Below are positions 33,311 to 41,131 of a stretch of DNA of 51,467 bases, piece after piece. The notes beneath the pieces are model-generated. The model saw nothing but the letters and a program-made list of their open reading frames with translations, had not been told where the DNA came from and did not search any database. The stretch is from Terribacillus halophilus (GTDB lineage: Bacteria; Bacillota; Bacilli; Bacillales; Amphibacillaceae). The DNA lies in assembly GCF_900162685.1 (NCBI RefSeq), contig NZ_LT727828.1, positions 471,356 to 522,822 of the forward strand, written 5' to 3'. Position 1 is the first letter of the stretch; every line of letters starts with the position of its first letter. Both the position numbers and the translations under genes were made by a program.

Positions 33311-34431
33311 CTGAGCACCTCTCTGGCTGTCTGATTCGACTGATCTTCATTAGATGTCCAAAGCAATCGTCCATTGTCTTTGGAAAAGAGATGGATTGAG
33401 TCCATATCAAAACGAATCGGAATCTGATCTCCAACTGAAAATTGCCATTGCCCGTTCCATCTGGCAATCCATTGTTTCTTCGGGTCGTTCATTATAAATG
33501 TGATCAGCGTCTCTGTACCGAGAATCTCCGTATTGACAACTTCTACAACTGCATTCGCTTGCTCTGGTGCAGAGAAAAGAATATGCTCAGGCCGAATGCC
33601 GAACAATACTTGCTTGCTGGCTTCTTTAACACTGCTTTTCATTGGATTAGGCAGTGCGCACTGCTGTGATAGATGGATGCTGGCTGGATTTATACCCGCA
33701 TCCATTACATTCATGGCAGGAGATCCAATAAAGGTTGCTGTAAAAGCATTGGCAGGGTGATTATAAATATCAAGCGGTTTGCCGATTTGCATGGCCTGCC
33801 CCTCATGGAGAATCATCATGCGATCTGCCATCGTCATTGCTTCTGTTTGATCGTGTGTAACGTAAATCATTGTGATTCCTAACTTACGCTGGATTTGTCT
33901 TATTTCCGAACGCATTCGAGCGCGAAGCTTGGCATCCAGATTAGACAGCGGTTCGTCCATCAGGCAAAGAGGAGATTGCGTCACAATCGCTCTTGCCAAG
34001 GCGACACGCTGTCTCTGACCGCCTGACAGCTCGCGGGGCTTTCGTTCTAAATAGTCAGCCAATCCGAGCATTTCGGCTGCATCTGCGCATCGACGTTGTT
34101 GTTCTTCCCGCGATATTTTCTTTGTATGTAAGCCGAACATAATGTTCTGTTCTACATTCAGATGTGGGTAAAGTGCATAATTTTGAAAGACCATGGAAAG
34201 ATTTCGTTTATTTGGAGGCGTATGATTCATTCGTATTCCATTGACGAATAAGCTGCCATCTGTGATTGGTTCCAGTCCAGCTATCATACGGAGAATGGTG
34301 CTCTTTCCGCAGCCAGAAGGTCCAACCAATACGAAAAATTCACCTTGCTCCAGTTTTAGATCGACTTGCTCAATGACGTTTTTCTTCCCATCATAGGATT
34401 TCTTTAATCCAGCCAGCTCTACATGTACCAT
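33307..34431 (-). CDS. ugpC: Sugar/glycerol-3-phosphate ABC ATPase
   Basis: 374 residues from the ATG at 34431, behind AAGGAGCAGATT; the frame to 34578 crosses the promoter region. Walker A GPSGCGKST, signature LSGGQRQR, Walker B LCLMDEP, H-loop THDQTEA and a C-terminal MalK-type regulatory domain (FGIRPEHI). Being the first gene of its own operon makes it the dedicated ATPase, distinct from the MsmX-like gene at the window end. Confidence 0.9.
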   Translation of the reverse strand: MVHVELAGLKKSYDGKKNVIEQVDLKLEQGEFFVLVGPSGCGKSTILRMIAGLEPITDGSLFVNGIRMNHTPPNKRNLSMVFQNYALYPHLNVEQNIMFGLHTKKISREEQQRRCADAAEMLGLADYLERKPRELSGGQRQRVALARAIVTQSPLCLMDEPLSNLDAKLRARMRSEIRQIQRKLGITMIYVTHDQTEAMTMADRMMILHEGQAMQIGKPLDIYNHPANAFTATFIGSPAMNVMDAGINPASIHLSQQCALPNPMKSSVKEASKQVLFGIRPEHILFSAPEQANAVVEVVNTEILGTETLITFIMNDPKKQWIARWNGQWQFSVGDQIPIRFDMDSIHLFSKDNGRLLWTSNEDQSNQTAREVLR

Positions 34432-34470
34432 AATCTGCTCCTTCCTGAAGTCATTATTTAGAACAATTAC

Positions 34471-34513
34471 ACTATAACTGGTGAAAGTTGAGCACTCGTG
34501 AAGGATTCGTGAA
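34471..34513 (-). promoter_or_regulatory. PhoP-box-like repeats and promoter of the ugp operon
   Basis: On the minus strand TTCACG (34513-34508), TTCACG (34502-34497) and TCAACT (34491-34486) are spaced exactly 11 bases apart, as in tandem PhoP boxes (TTAACA/TTCACA-like with 5-base gaps). TATAGT (34476-34471) follows as a -10. This predicts phosphate-starvation control. Confidence 0.55.
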
Positions 34514-34576
34514 AAATGGTTTACACATGGGAGGAGAAGGTGGATTAATTTTACATATCTTGAACAATTCCGACAC

Positions 34577-34616
34577 AAAAAAGTCTTGCAGGCACTAGTG
34601 CCTGCAAGACTTTTTT
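34577..34616. terminator. Large palindromic terminator
   Basis: A perfect 40-base palindrome with A6 and T6 ends. It lies upstream of the ugp promoter and ends the GlsB-like gene read on the minus strand. Confidence 0.85.
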
Positions 34617-34623
34617 ACTTTTT

Positions 34624-34875
34624 TTACTTTTTACGTATCGCTCTTAAGATTAAACTTAGAACAAAGACGAAGATTATAGCTCCGATTAATGCTGGGATAA
34701 TGGCAATGCCAGCTAAGTCTGGGCCGAAATCTCCGAAAATCAAACCGCCGAGCCAAGCACCAATGATACCAGCGATAATATTACCAATAATTCCGCCTGG
34801 TACGTCGCGGCCAAGAATTAACCCGGCGAGCCAGCCAATGATACCTCCAACGATAAGGTATAAGATAAAACTCAT
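34624..34875 (-). CDS. GlsB/YeaQ/YmgE-family stress-response membrane protein
   Basis: 83 residues with three hydrophobic, glycine-rich segments (IVGGIIGWLAGLILGRDVPGG, then GNIIAGIIGAWLGGLIFGD, then a C-terminal helix ending RAIRKK). This is the transglycosylase-associated or GlsB-type family; Bacillus members such as YdaS and YwzA belong to the general stress regulon. A good ribosome site (GGAGGTAGTTATA) precedes the ATG. A sigma-B-like promoter lies about 60 bases upstream, in agreement. Molecular role unknown. Confidence 0.9.
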   Translation of the reverse strand: MSFILYLIVGGIIGWLAGLILGRDVPGGIIGNIIAGIIGAWLGGLIFGDFGPDLAGIAIIPALIGAIIFVFVLSLILRAIRKK

Positions 34876-34927
34876 TATAACTACCTCCAGTTCAAGTAAC
34901 TAATTTTCTTCTGTAACTAGTAATAGC

Positions 34928-34953
34928 TTTCCCGACGAAAAAGATTCGCAAAC
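34928..34953 (-). promoter_or_regulatory. Sigma-B-like promoter of the GlsB-type gene
   Basis: On the minus strand GTTTGC (34953-34948), 14 bases, then GGGAAA (34933-34928), close to the sigma-B consensus GTTTAA-N12-14-GGGTAT. Confidence 0.6.
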
Positions 34954-35136
34954 CTATTATGTTTCTGTTACCAAGGGAAATACCTTGATGATTTACAAGT
35001 TTTTAAAAATAGCTCCATCATTCTACACAGCAACTCAACATCGCCTTAATAATAAGCCGCTATAGTAAAGGTACAAGAAATAATTCTATTCGAAGGCAAT
35101 GATTACAATCCAGATACCTACAGGGAGATGATCTGA

Positions 35137-35949
35137 ATGACGAATCAGTTTAATCCGCCGTATGAGTCAGTAGCTACAAGGTCGTTTGCTAATCAGTCGT
35201 TACAAAAGGGTATCCTGCCAGTCATCGCACATCGGGGAGCTTCCGGATTTTCACCAGAGAATACGATTGCTGCCTTTGACTTGGCTGTCGAGATGCATGC
35301 TGATTATATTGAGTTGGATGTGCAGATGACAAAAGATGGTCAACTCGTTGTCATTCACGATACTTCTATTAATCGTACTAGCGCAAATGCGCCGGATGAG
35401 ACTATATATGTGAAAGATTTGACGCTTGCTTCGCTGCAGCGTTACGATGTCGGTGCTGCTTATGATTCCGTGTATGAAGGAGAGCGTGTCCCACTGCTGG
35501 AGGATGTAATTAAAAGATATAAAGGGAAAACAAAGTTTCTGATTGAGCTAAAGTCTCCGGAACTGTACGATGGAGTTGAAGAAGCAATAGCGGAGATGCT
35601 GGAAAAGAATGAACTAGCTAATATTCTGCATGCAGAAGTAATCTTGCAATCTTTTAATTTCGGGTCAGTCGCTTACTTGTCACAGCTCCTGCCGCATGTC
35701 CCGCTAGGTGTGCTGACTTCACGAAGTGCGGATCTAACAAATCGAAAACTAGATAAGATATGTACGTACGCTGATTATGTAAATACACATTTTACTAACG
35801 TGACACAGGACGATACACTGGTTGGCAGAATTCATGCGCGTGGCATGCGTATCATGCCGTGGACTGTCAGAGCACCTGGTGAAGTGCAGCCGCTCATACG
35901 GGCTGGTGTAGATGGCATTATTACAGATTATCCCAACTATGTAAAATAA
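35137..35949 (+). CDS. Glycerophosphodiester phosphodiesterase, cytoplasmic
   Basis: 270 residues without a signal peptide. GDPD TIM-barrel motifs: IAHRGASGFSPENTIAAF with the catalytic H and R, ELDVQMTKDGQLVVIHD with metal-binding E, D and the second catalytic H, FLIELKSP and a C-terminal ITDYP. Hydrolyses glycerophosphodiesters to sn-glycerol-3-phosphate and an alcohol. CAGGGAGATGATCTGA precedes the ATG. As in E. coli ugpQ, it is encoded close to the Ugp importer, although here on the opposite strand and separately transcribed. Confidence 0.93.
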   Translation: MTNQFNPPYESVATRSFANQSLQKGILPVIAHRGASGFSPENTIAAFDLAVEMHADYIELDVQMTKDGQLVVIHDTSINRTSANAPDETIYVKDLTLASLQRYDVGAAYDSVYEGERVPLLEDVIKRYKGKTKFLIELKSPELYDGVEEAIAEMLEKNELANILHAEVILQSFNFGSVAYLSQLLPHVPLGVLTSRSADLTNRKLDKICTYADYVNTHFTNVTQDDTLVGRIHARGMRIMPWTVRAPGEVQPLIRAGVDGIITDYPNYVK

Positions 35950-35952
35950 ATG

Positions 35953-35981
35953 AAGGAGACCTAAGAAGGTCTCCTTTTTCT
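35953..35981 (+). terminator. Intrinsic terminator
   Basis: A 10-bp perfect stem (35953-35962 with 35967-35976), a 4-base loop and a T-run, directly after the diesterase gene. Confidence 0.85.
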
Positions 35982-35984
35982 TTA

Positions 35985-36206
35985 TTATCTATTTTGAACG
36001 AGTCGAAGCAAATCAAATGCTCTGTCTCCAGCCAATGCTGCAAGATCTTCCCAGTACTCGTCGCGTTTCAAGTCGAGTTCGACAATCTGTTTGGCTAAAT
36101 CAAGGGCTTCCTGATCATTTGCCACCTGTAATATGCTCCCTTCTGTGAGTTCCTTTTTCTTCATAAATTCAGTATATAAATAACCGGACCCTGCTGCATT
36201 AAACAT
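35985..36206 (-). CDS. Small acidic protein of unknown function
   Basis: 73 residues, no membrane segment. The C-terminal 45 residues form a charged amphipathic helix pair (NDQEALDLAKQIVELDLKR; EYWEDLAALAGDRAFDLLRLV). I see no good ribosome site at the ATG at 36206 or at the internal ATG at 36164, which weakens the call; base composition and codon use look coding. The TnrA box lies just upstream on this side too, so it could share nitrogen control. Not recognised. Confidence 0.45.
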   Translation of the reverse strand: MFNAAGSGYLYTEFMKKKELTEGSILQVANDQEALDLAKQIVELDLKRDEYWEDLAALAGDRAFDLLRLVQNR

Positions 36207-36237
36207 GTCAGTGATATTGACGAAGTATTTTGTTGTT

Positions 36238-36288
36238 TGTTAGGTTTCCTTACACAACACTAGGAGTATTTACAAATTACGGTATAAT
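36238..36288 (+). promoter_or_regulatory. TnrA box and promoter of tnrA
   Basis: TGTTAGGTTTCCTTACA (36238-36254) fits the TnrA/GlnR consensus TGTNA-N7-TNACA exactly. TATAAT lies at 36283-36288. The box centre falls about 49 bases upstream of the expected transcription start, the position used for TnrA activation in B. subtilis. Positive autoregulation is predicted. Confidence 0.85.
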
Positions 36289-36322
36289 GAGCTGTAACAG
36301 CACATGATGATGAGGTGAACAG

Positions 36323-36649
36323 ATGAGTAACGAGCCTTCTTATAAGAACAGGAAAGTAATCACAATAGGTATTGTGAGCGAGCTGACTGGTCTTACAGAG
36401 CGTAAGATTCGTTATTATGAAGAACGCAAGCTCATTTTTCCAGAACGTTCAGCGAAGGGAAACCGCAAGTACTCTTTTTCAGATGTAGAGCAGCTGATTG
36501 ATATCGCCAACAAAAGAGAAGAGGGTGTGCAAACTTTCGAAATTCGTCAGCAGATGCTAAGAGATAAGAGGAAAGAAGCGGAAAGAGAAAGCCGCCAGCA
36601 AATGCTGCGCGGACAAATCAATGCCCGCTTTGGTATACAAAGAGAATAG
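36323..36649 (+). CDS. tnrA: Nitrogen-limitation transcription factor TnrA
   Basis: 108 residues, MerR-family winged helix: VITIGIVSELTGLTERKIRYYEERKL (in two parts), then FPERSAKGNRKYSFSDVEQLIDIANKREEGVQT. The C-terminal ERESRQQMLRGQINARFG resembles the segment by which feedback-inhibited glutamine synthetase captures TnrA. GlnR is the close alternative, but no glnA follows, the gene stands alone and a TnrA box precedes it, so TnrA fits better. Confidence 0.93.
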   Translation: MSNEPSYKNRKVITIGIVSELTGLTERKIRYYEERKLIFPERSAKGNRKYSFSDVEQLIDIANKREEGVQTFEIRQQMLRDKRKEAERESRQQMLRGQINARFGIQRE

Positions 36650-36684
36650 ACGTGTACGTATGTGTTGGGAGGCCTTGTACACAG

Positions 36685-36713
36685 AAAAGCCGGATGATGT
36701 TCATCCGGCTTTT
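36685..36713 (+). terminator. Terminator of tnrA
   Basis: A 13-bp perfect stem (36685-36697 with 36701-36713), a TGT loop, T-tail at the 3' side. Confidence 0.85.
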
Positions 36714-37182
36714 ATTGCTGTTTAAACAGAGTCAGAGCCCGTTCTCTTTGTGGTTTATGGTCCACAATTGTCGCTGCTATCAAAGCGTTCCAATTGTCCC
36801 TCTGAATTAAAAATCCGAAAATATGGTACAGCATCTGTACCGGTAGAAGATACCCACTGACAGCCGCCGATATTAGATGCTTCATCGTAATCAATCAGCA
36901 TCTCCTCAAAGTATCTTTCACCTTCTCGCCAGTCAATTAACAAATCTGTATGTATTTATCAACGTTTCCCAAGTCCGTTTTGATTAGATTGGTGATGGAA
37001 TGTACAGGATGTCTTATATTCTCACAGCTGACGACAAATTCCTTTAAGGTCTGATAATAATAGTCGTACCGATGCGAAAAATCTGTATTTAAGTGGGGGT
37101 TTACATGGAATAGTAATAGAATTCTGTCGCCTTCTGCAGCTTGATCAATCGCTTGTTTTAAAGCGGTGTTATCATGTGAAAC
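36712..37182 (-). pseudogene. Internally deleted DNA photolyase gene
   Basis: Read 5' to 3' on the minus strand: HDNTALKQAIDQAAEGDRI and LLLFHVNPHLNTDFSHRYD, then YYYQTLKEFVVSCENIRHPV (the N-terminal antenna-domain start); then, in another frame, DLLIDWREGERYFEEMLIDY with GCQWVSSTGTDAVPYFRIFN (the FAD-domain core); then, in a third frame, IVDHKPQRERALTLFKQQ (the usual C-terminus). About 300 of ~480 residues are missing, together with the first ~10 codons. Clearly dead. The 5' break falls on a palindrome at 37182-37197. Confidence 0.9.
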
Positions 37183-37197
37183 CGTAAATCTTTACGG
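37182..37197. repeat. CCGTAAA-TC-TTTACGG palindrome at the photolyase breakpoint
   Basis: A perfect 7-bp inverted repeat with a 2-base centre, exactly where photolyase homology stops. Same CGTAAA/TTTACG type as the palindromes at 14034, 20114 and 20233. Confidence 0.55.
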
Positions 37198-37310
37198 AAC
37201 CATAGAGCCAGTGTTGTCAAAAGTCTCCCTGCTTTCCTATTTTTCTAGCAATCATCCATTCTGAAATTTTATCAAACGTGTGCGATTTTTCGCTAAATTG
37301 TAAATTCTTA

Positions 37311-37339
37311 TTGACAATCTATTGTTTGGAAGGTAAAGT
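37311..37339 (+). promoter_or_regulatory. Sigma-A promoter of the SAM-riboswitch metQNP operon
   Basis: TTGACA (37311-37316), 17 bases, TAAAGT (37334-37339), about 30 bases upstream of the riboswitch. Confidence 0.85.
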
Positions 37340-37371
37340 AACAAACAGATCAACACAAAAGTATAATGAAA

Positions 37372-37485
37372 TTCTTATCAAGAGTGGCGGAGGAACAGGT
37401 CCTATGAAGCCCAGCAACCAGGTCAGATGATCTAGGTGCTAATTCCTGCAGCCGGTAGGCAATACCGGACTGAGAGATAAGAGAA
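37372..37485 (+). promoter_or_regulatory. SAM-I (S-box) riboswitch aptamer
   Basis: The P1 strands CTTATC (37374-37379) and GATAAG (37476-37481) close a classic S-box: AAGAGTGGCGGAGG, then CCTATGAAGCCCAGCAACC with the kink-turn, a P3 hairpin with GGTGCTAATTCCTGC, and a P4 hairpin CCGGTAGGCAATACCGG. With SAM bound, the downstream terminator forms and the methionine importer is switched off. Confidence 0.96.
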
Positions 37486-37504
37486 TCGCTGCATACATAT
37501 ACGG

Positions 37505-37535
37505 AGCGCCTCTCTTATTCTAGAGAGGCGCTTTT
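37505..37535 (+). terminator. Riboswitch-controlled terminator
   Basis: A 10-bp perfect GC-rich stem (37505-37514 with 37523-37532) and a short T-run between the aptamer and metQ. Confidence 0.9.
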
Positions 37536-37574
37536 CGATGTAGTTGATAACAGCTAAGAAAAGGGGAGAAAAAC

Positions 37575-38384
37575 ATGAAAAAAATCTTAAGCTTCGGACT
37601 TATTGGACTATTAGCATTATTTTTAGCGGCTTGCGGCAATGACACTTCTGGTGCTTTAGCAGAAGATAAAATACTAGTTGGTGCTACTGGCGGACCGCAT
37701 GAGCAAGTGATGGAAAAGGTGAAAGAACTTGCTGCCGATGAAGGAATTGAAGTAGAAATCAAAACGTTTAACGATTACAATACACCAAACAGTGCTTTGG
37801 ATGAAGGAAGCCTGGATGCCAGCAGTTACCAAACATTGTCCTTCCTAGAAGATCAGAAAGAAAATAAAGGTTATGAACTAACAGAAGTATTCAAAACATT
37901 AACGTTTCCAATGGGTATCTACTCTGAAAAGATTGCAGATATTTCAGAACTAAAAGAAGGTGACAAGATCGCTGTACCAAATGATCCAGCGAACGAATAC
38001 CGCGCGTTGAAGTTGTTTGAACAAGCTGGTGTGTTAAAAGTTGATCCAGAGGCAAATAATACGGCAACTGCAAAAGATGTAGTTGAGAATCCGCTTAATC
38101 TTGAAATCGTTGAATTGGATGCTGCGCAATTGCCAGCACAACTGGAAGAAGTTCAAGCAGCAACGATCAATACAAACTTTGCGATGGGTGCAGGATTGAC
38201 AATTAAAGATGATGCGATCTTTGCTGAAGATACAGAAAATAATCCATGGTCTAACTACTTTGTCGTTCGAACAGCTAATAAGGATGATGCGATTGTAGGC
38301 AAGCTGAAAGATATCTATCAATCTGATGAAATGAAACAATTTGTAGAAGACGAATTCAACGGATCTGTTGTTCCAAGCTGGTAA
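37575..38384 (+). CDS. metQ: Methionine-binding lipoprotein
   Basis: 269 residues; signal peptide with lipobox LFLAAC, then a NLPA/MetQ domain (LVGATGGPHEQVMEKVKELA; GSLDASSYQTLSFLEDQ; the loop KIAVPNDPANEYRAL; NTNFAMGAGL). Binds methionine outside the membrane. AAAAGGGGAGAAAAAC precedes the ATG. The SAM riboswitch upstream confirms the sulfur/methionine role. First gene of metQ-N-P; B. subtilis has the order N-P-Q. Confidence 0.94.
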   Translation: MKKILSFGLIGLLALFLAACGNDTSGALAEDKILVGATGGPHEQVMEKVKELAADEGIEVEIKTFNDYNTPNSALDEGSLDASSYQTLSFLEDQKENKGYELTEVFKTLTFPMGIYSEKIADISELKEGDKIAVPNDPANEYRALKLFEQAGVLKVDPEANNTATAKDVVENPLNLEIVELDAAQLPAQLEEVQAATINTNFAMGAGLTIKDDAIFAEDTENNPWSNYFVVRTANKDDAIVGKLKDIYQSDEMKQFVEDEFNGSVVPSW

Positions 38385-38396
38385 GGGGGAAGTAAA

Positions 38397-39410
38397 TTGA
38401 TTGAACTGAAAAATGTGACCAAAACCTTTACCACTGGCAAGAAAACGGTGGAGGCGTTGAAAGATGTCTCTTTGAAGATTAAAAAAGGTGAAATCTATGG
38501 CGTGATCGGATTCAGCGGAGCAGGGAAAAGTACCCTGATCCGCTGTACTAACTTATTGGAGCGTCCGACTGAAGGAGAAGTACTGATTAATGGAGTGGAT
38601 CTTACGAAGCTGAAAAAAGGGCAGCTGCGTAAGGAGAGAAACAAAATTGGTATGATTTTTCAACATTTTAATTTGCTTACGACTGCTACTGTATACGAAA
38701 ACGTAGCTCGGCCGCTGAAGCTTAGTAACGTGCCGAAACACGAAATCAACGAGCGTGTGAAAAAATATTTGAAAATCGTAGGACTGGAAGAAAAACAAAA
38801 CGTTTATCCGGCTCAATTATCGGGTGGACAGAAGCAGCGAGTAGCAATTGCTAGAGCTCTTGCTCAGGAACCAGAGGTCTTGTTAAGTGACGAAGCAACT
38901 AGTGCGCTGGATCCGAATACGACTTCCTCGATTTTGGAACTGCTGCTGCGTGTGAATAAAGAATTGGGAATCACGATTTTCTTGATTACACATGAATTGG
39001 ATGTTATACAGCGCATATGTGATCGTGTTGGTGTAATGCATCAAGGAGAGTTAGTGGAAGAAGGCTCTGTGATTGATGTCTTTACGAAGCCGCAGCACCC
39101 GCAGACAAGAGATTTTGTCTTTGACGATGCTAACTTCAAGGTTCCAGACAGCGTCAAGAAAGGTCTTAGCGCAACAGGACGGATTATCTCGCTTACCTTC
39201 ATTGGAAGTTCTTCCAGTGAGCCTTTCCTTGCAGCGATCACGAAAAAATATGAAGTCGTTCCAAGTATATTAGCAGGCGGGATTGATCAGCTGAAAACAA
39301 ACTCTGTTGGGAAACTGCTCATTCATCTGCAAGGGGAAACTGCTGAAGTTGAGAAGGCTATCTCTTATTTAGAAGAACGTCAGATAACGGTTGAGGAGGT
39401 GGCGTCATGA
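38397..39410 (+). CDS. metN: Methionine importer ATPase
   Basis: 337 residues from a TTG at 38397 behind AAGGGGGAAG; the next residues IELKNVTKTF match the family start. Walker A GFSGAGKST, signature LSGGQKQR, Walker B VLLSDEATSALDP, H-loop THELDV, plus the C-terminal NIL ligand-sensing domain (about 265-335) typical of MetN, which allows inhibition by cytoplasmic methionine. Confidence 0.95.
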   Translation: MIELKNVTKTFTTGKKTVEALKDVSLKIKKGEIYGVIGFSGAGKSTLIRCTNLLERPTEGEVLINGVDLTKLKKGQLRKERNKIGMIFQHFNLLTTATVYENVARPLKLSNVPKHEINERVKKYLKIVGLEEKQNVYPAQLSGGQKQRVAIARALAQEPEVLLSDEATSALDPNTTSSILELLLRVNKELGITIFLITHELDVIQRICDRVGVMHQGELVEEGSVIDVFTKPQHPQTRDFVFDDANFKVPDSVKKGLSATGRIISLTFIGSSSSEPFLAAITKKYEVVPSILAGGIDQLKTNSVGKLLIHLQGETAEVEKAISYLEERQITVEEVAS

Positions 39411-40072
39411 TGGCGGAATTTTGGACAGAATGGGGTGCTGATATTACGCAAGCACTTTGGGAAACCATTTTGATGACAGCCATCCCTTTGGCGATATCAA
39501 TCGTTATTGGACTTCCATTAGGTATTTTGCTAGTAATGACACGTAAGGGCGGCCAGGCAGAGAATCGGGTATTTTATTCGATAGCGAATGCAATTATAAA
39601 TGTTATTCGTTCCATTCCATTCATTATTCTTCTGTTCTTATTGATTCCGGTAACTCGAATTGTAGCTGGAACAACAATTGGAGTCGAGGGAGTTATTCTG
39701 CCTCTTGTAGTTTACACAGCACCTTATATTGCACGTTTAATGGAATCCGCACTGCTGGAAGTGAACAAAGGCGTCATAGAAGCTTATGAATCGATGGGAA
39801 TCCCTACGATGAAAATAATCTGGAGTGTTATTGTCAGAGAAGCGCGCTCTACCATTATCCTTGGTCTGACAATTGCTACGATTGGTTTGATTGGAGCTAC
39901 AGCAATGGCAGGGCTAGTCGGTGCAGGAGGACTAGGTGACTTGGCTTATCAATATGGGCATCTGCGATTTGAGCCTGTCGTGATGTATGTAGTTATTATT
40001 GTCCTGATTGTACTCGTACAAGTGATGCAAACACTCGGTAACATTTGGGCAAGAAACTTGCGGAAAGATTGA
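39407..40072 (+). CDS. metP: Methionine importer permease
   Basis: 221 residues, five hydrophobic segments, BPD-permease loop EAYESMGIPTMKIIWSVIVREA and typical GATAMAGLVGAGGLGDLAYQYG. Its ATG overlaps the metN stop (ATGA) and follows GAGGAGGTGG. Also called metI in other genomes. Confidence 0.94.
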   Translation: MMAEFWTEWGADITQALWETILMTAIPLAISIVIGLPLGILLVMTRKGGQAENRVFYSIANAIINVIRSIPFIILLFLLIPVTRIVAGTTIGVEGVILPLVVYTAPYIARLMESALLEVNKGVIEAYESMGIPTMKIIWSVIVREARSTIILGLTIATIGLIGATAMAGLVGAGGLGDLAYQYGHLRFEPVVMYVVIIVLIVLVQVMQTLGNIWARNLRKD

Positions 40073-40083
40073 TAAAGAAAAAT

Positions 40084-40122
40084 AAGAGCACACTTGGCTA
40101 GTCCAAGCGTGCTCTTCGTTTT
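40084..40122. terminator. Intrinsic terminator between metP and pit
   Basis: A 14-bp stem with one A-C mismatch (40084-40097 with 40103-40116) and a T-rich tail; convergent genes on both sides. Confidence 0.75.
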
Positions 40123-41121
40123 TTAGAAGAAAATATTCAATATGGCATACATTAACGCACCTAAGCAAGCTGTAATTGGTAACGTGATAACCCACGTGAT
40201 TACCATGCGCTTGGCAGTTCCCCAGTTAACTCCCTTACGACGGTGTGCAGATCCTACTCCCATGATTGAAGAGGAAATAACATGCGTCGTACTTACTGGC
40301 AAGTGGATGAAGGTTGCGCCAAAGATAATAAATGCTCCGGTTAAATCGGCAGCGACACCGTTTACGGGACGAATCTTCATGATTTTGCCGCCGACTGTTT
40401 TAATAATCTTCCAGCCGCCGATAGAAGTACCAAGCCCCATTGCAGTCGCACAGGATGCTTGTACCCAAAGCGGAATATCGCTGGACGTATGAAGTCCGGC
40501 AGTAATTAAGGCCATCGTGATAATTCCCATTGCTTTCTGCGCGTCATTGGTTCCGTGGGTAAAAGACTGTATCGCAGCTGTTAAAATCTGTACCCGGCGG
40601 AAGTTCTTATTCGTCTTCGGCAGGTTTTTCTCTCGGAAGATGAGTTTGATAATGCTATATAAAATAAAACCTACAACAAAAGCAAGGATCGGTGAAAGAA
40701 TCAATGCTTCCAAAATCTTAATAAACCCGCTTCCATTTAAAGTGGCAAATCCGCTGGAAGCAATGACTGCCCCAGCCAAAGCGCCAATGATAGCATGAGA
40801 GGAACTGCTCGGTATGCCGTAATACCAAGTAATTAAGTTCCAAGCAATCCCGGCAATTAGAGCTGCTAAGATCACCACAGACCCATTTACAATATTATCA
40901 GGGTTGGCGATATCACTCGTAATTGTTTTTGCAACGCCAGTAAAAGTCATTGCACCAACGAAGTTCATGATAGCTGCCATGATAATCGCGTGTTTTGGCT
41001 TTAAGGCCTTGGTAGAAACAGATGTTGCGATTGCATTGGCTGTATCATGAAATCCGTTGATAAAGTCGAAAGCAAGAGCAAATATGACGGTTAGAATGGT
41101 GATTAATAATAAAACATCCAT
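40123..41121 (-). CDS. pit: Low-affinity inorganic phosphate transporter
   Basis: 332 residues, PiT family. Two inverted signature repeats are seen: FDFINGFHDTANAIATSVST near the N-terminus and FTHGTNDAQKAMGIITMAL in the middle, with GIPSSSSHAIIGALAG and PVSTTHVISSSIMGVGS. Transports metal-phosphate with protons. Ten bases after the PhoU-like gene, as in B. subtilis ykaA-pit. Confidence 0.95.
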   Translation of the reverse strand: MDVLLLITILTVIFALAFDFINGFHDTANAIATSVSTKALKPKHAIIMAAIMNFVGAMTFTGVAKTITSDIANPDNIVNGSVVILAALIAGIAWNLITWYYGIPSSSSHAIIGALAGAVIASSGFATLNGSGFIKILEALILSPILAFVVGFILYSIIKLIFREKNLPKTNKNFRRVQILTAAIQSFTHGTNDAQKAMGIITMALITAGLHTSSDIPLWVQASCATAMGLGTSIGGWKIIKTVGGKIMKIRPVNGVAADLTGAFIIFGATFIHLPVSTTHVISSSIMGVGSAHRRKGVNWGTAKRMVITWVITLPITACLGALMYAILNIFF

Positions 41122-41131
41122 TAGTTACTCC

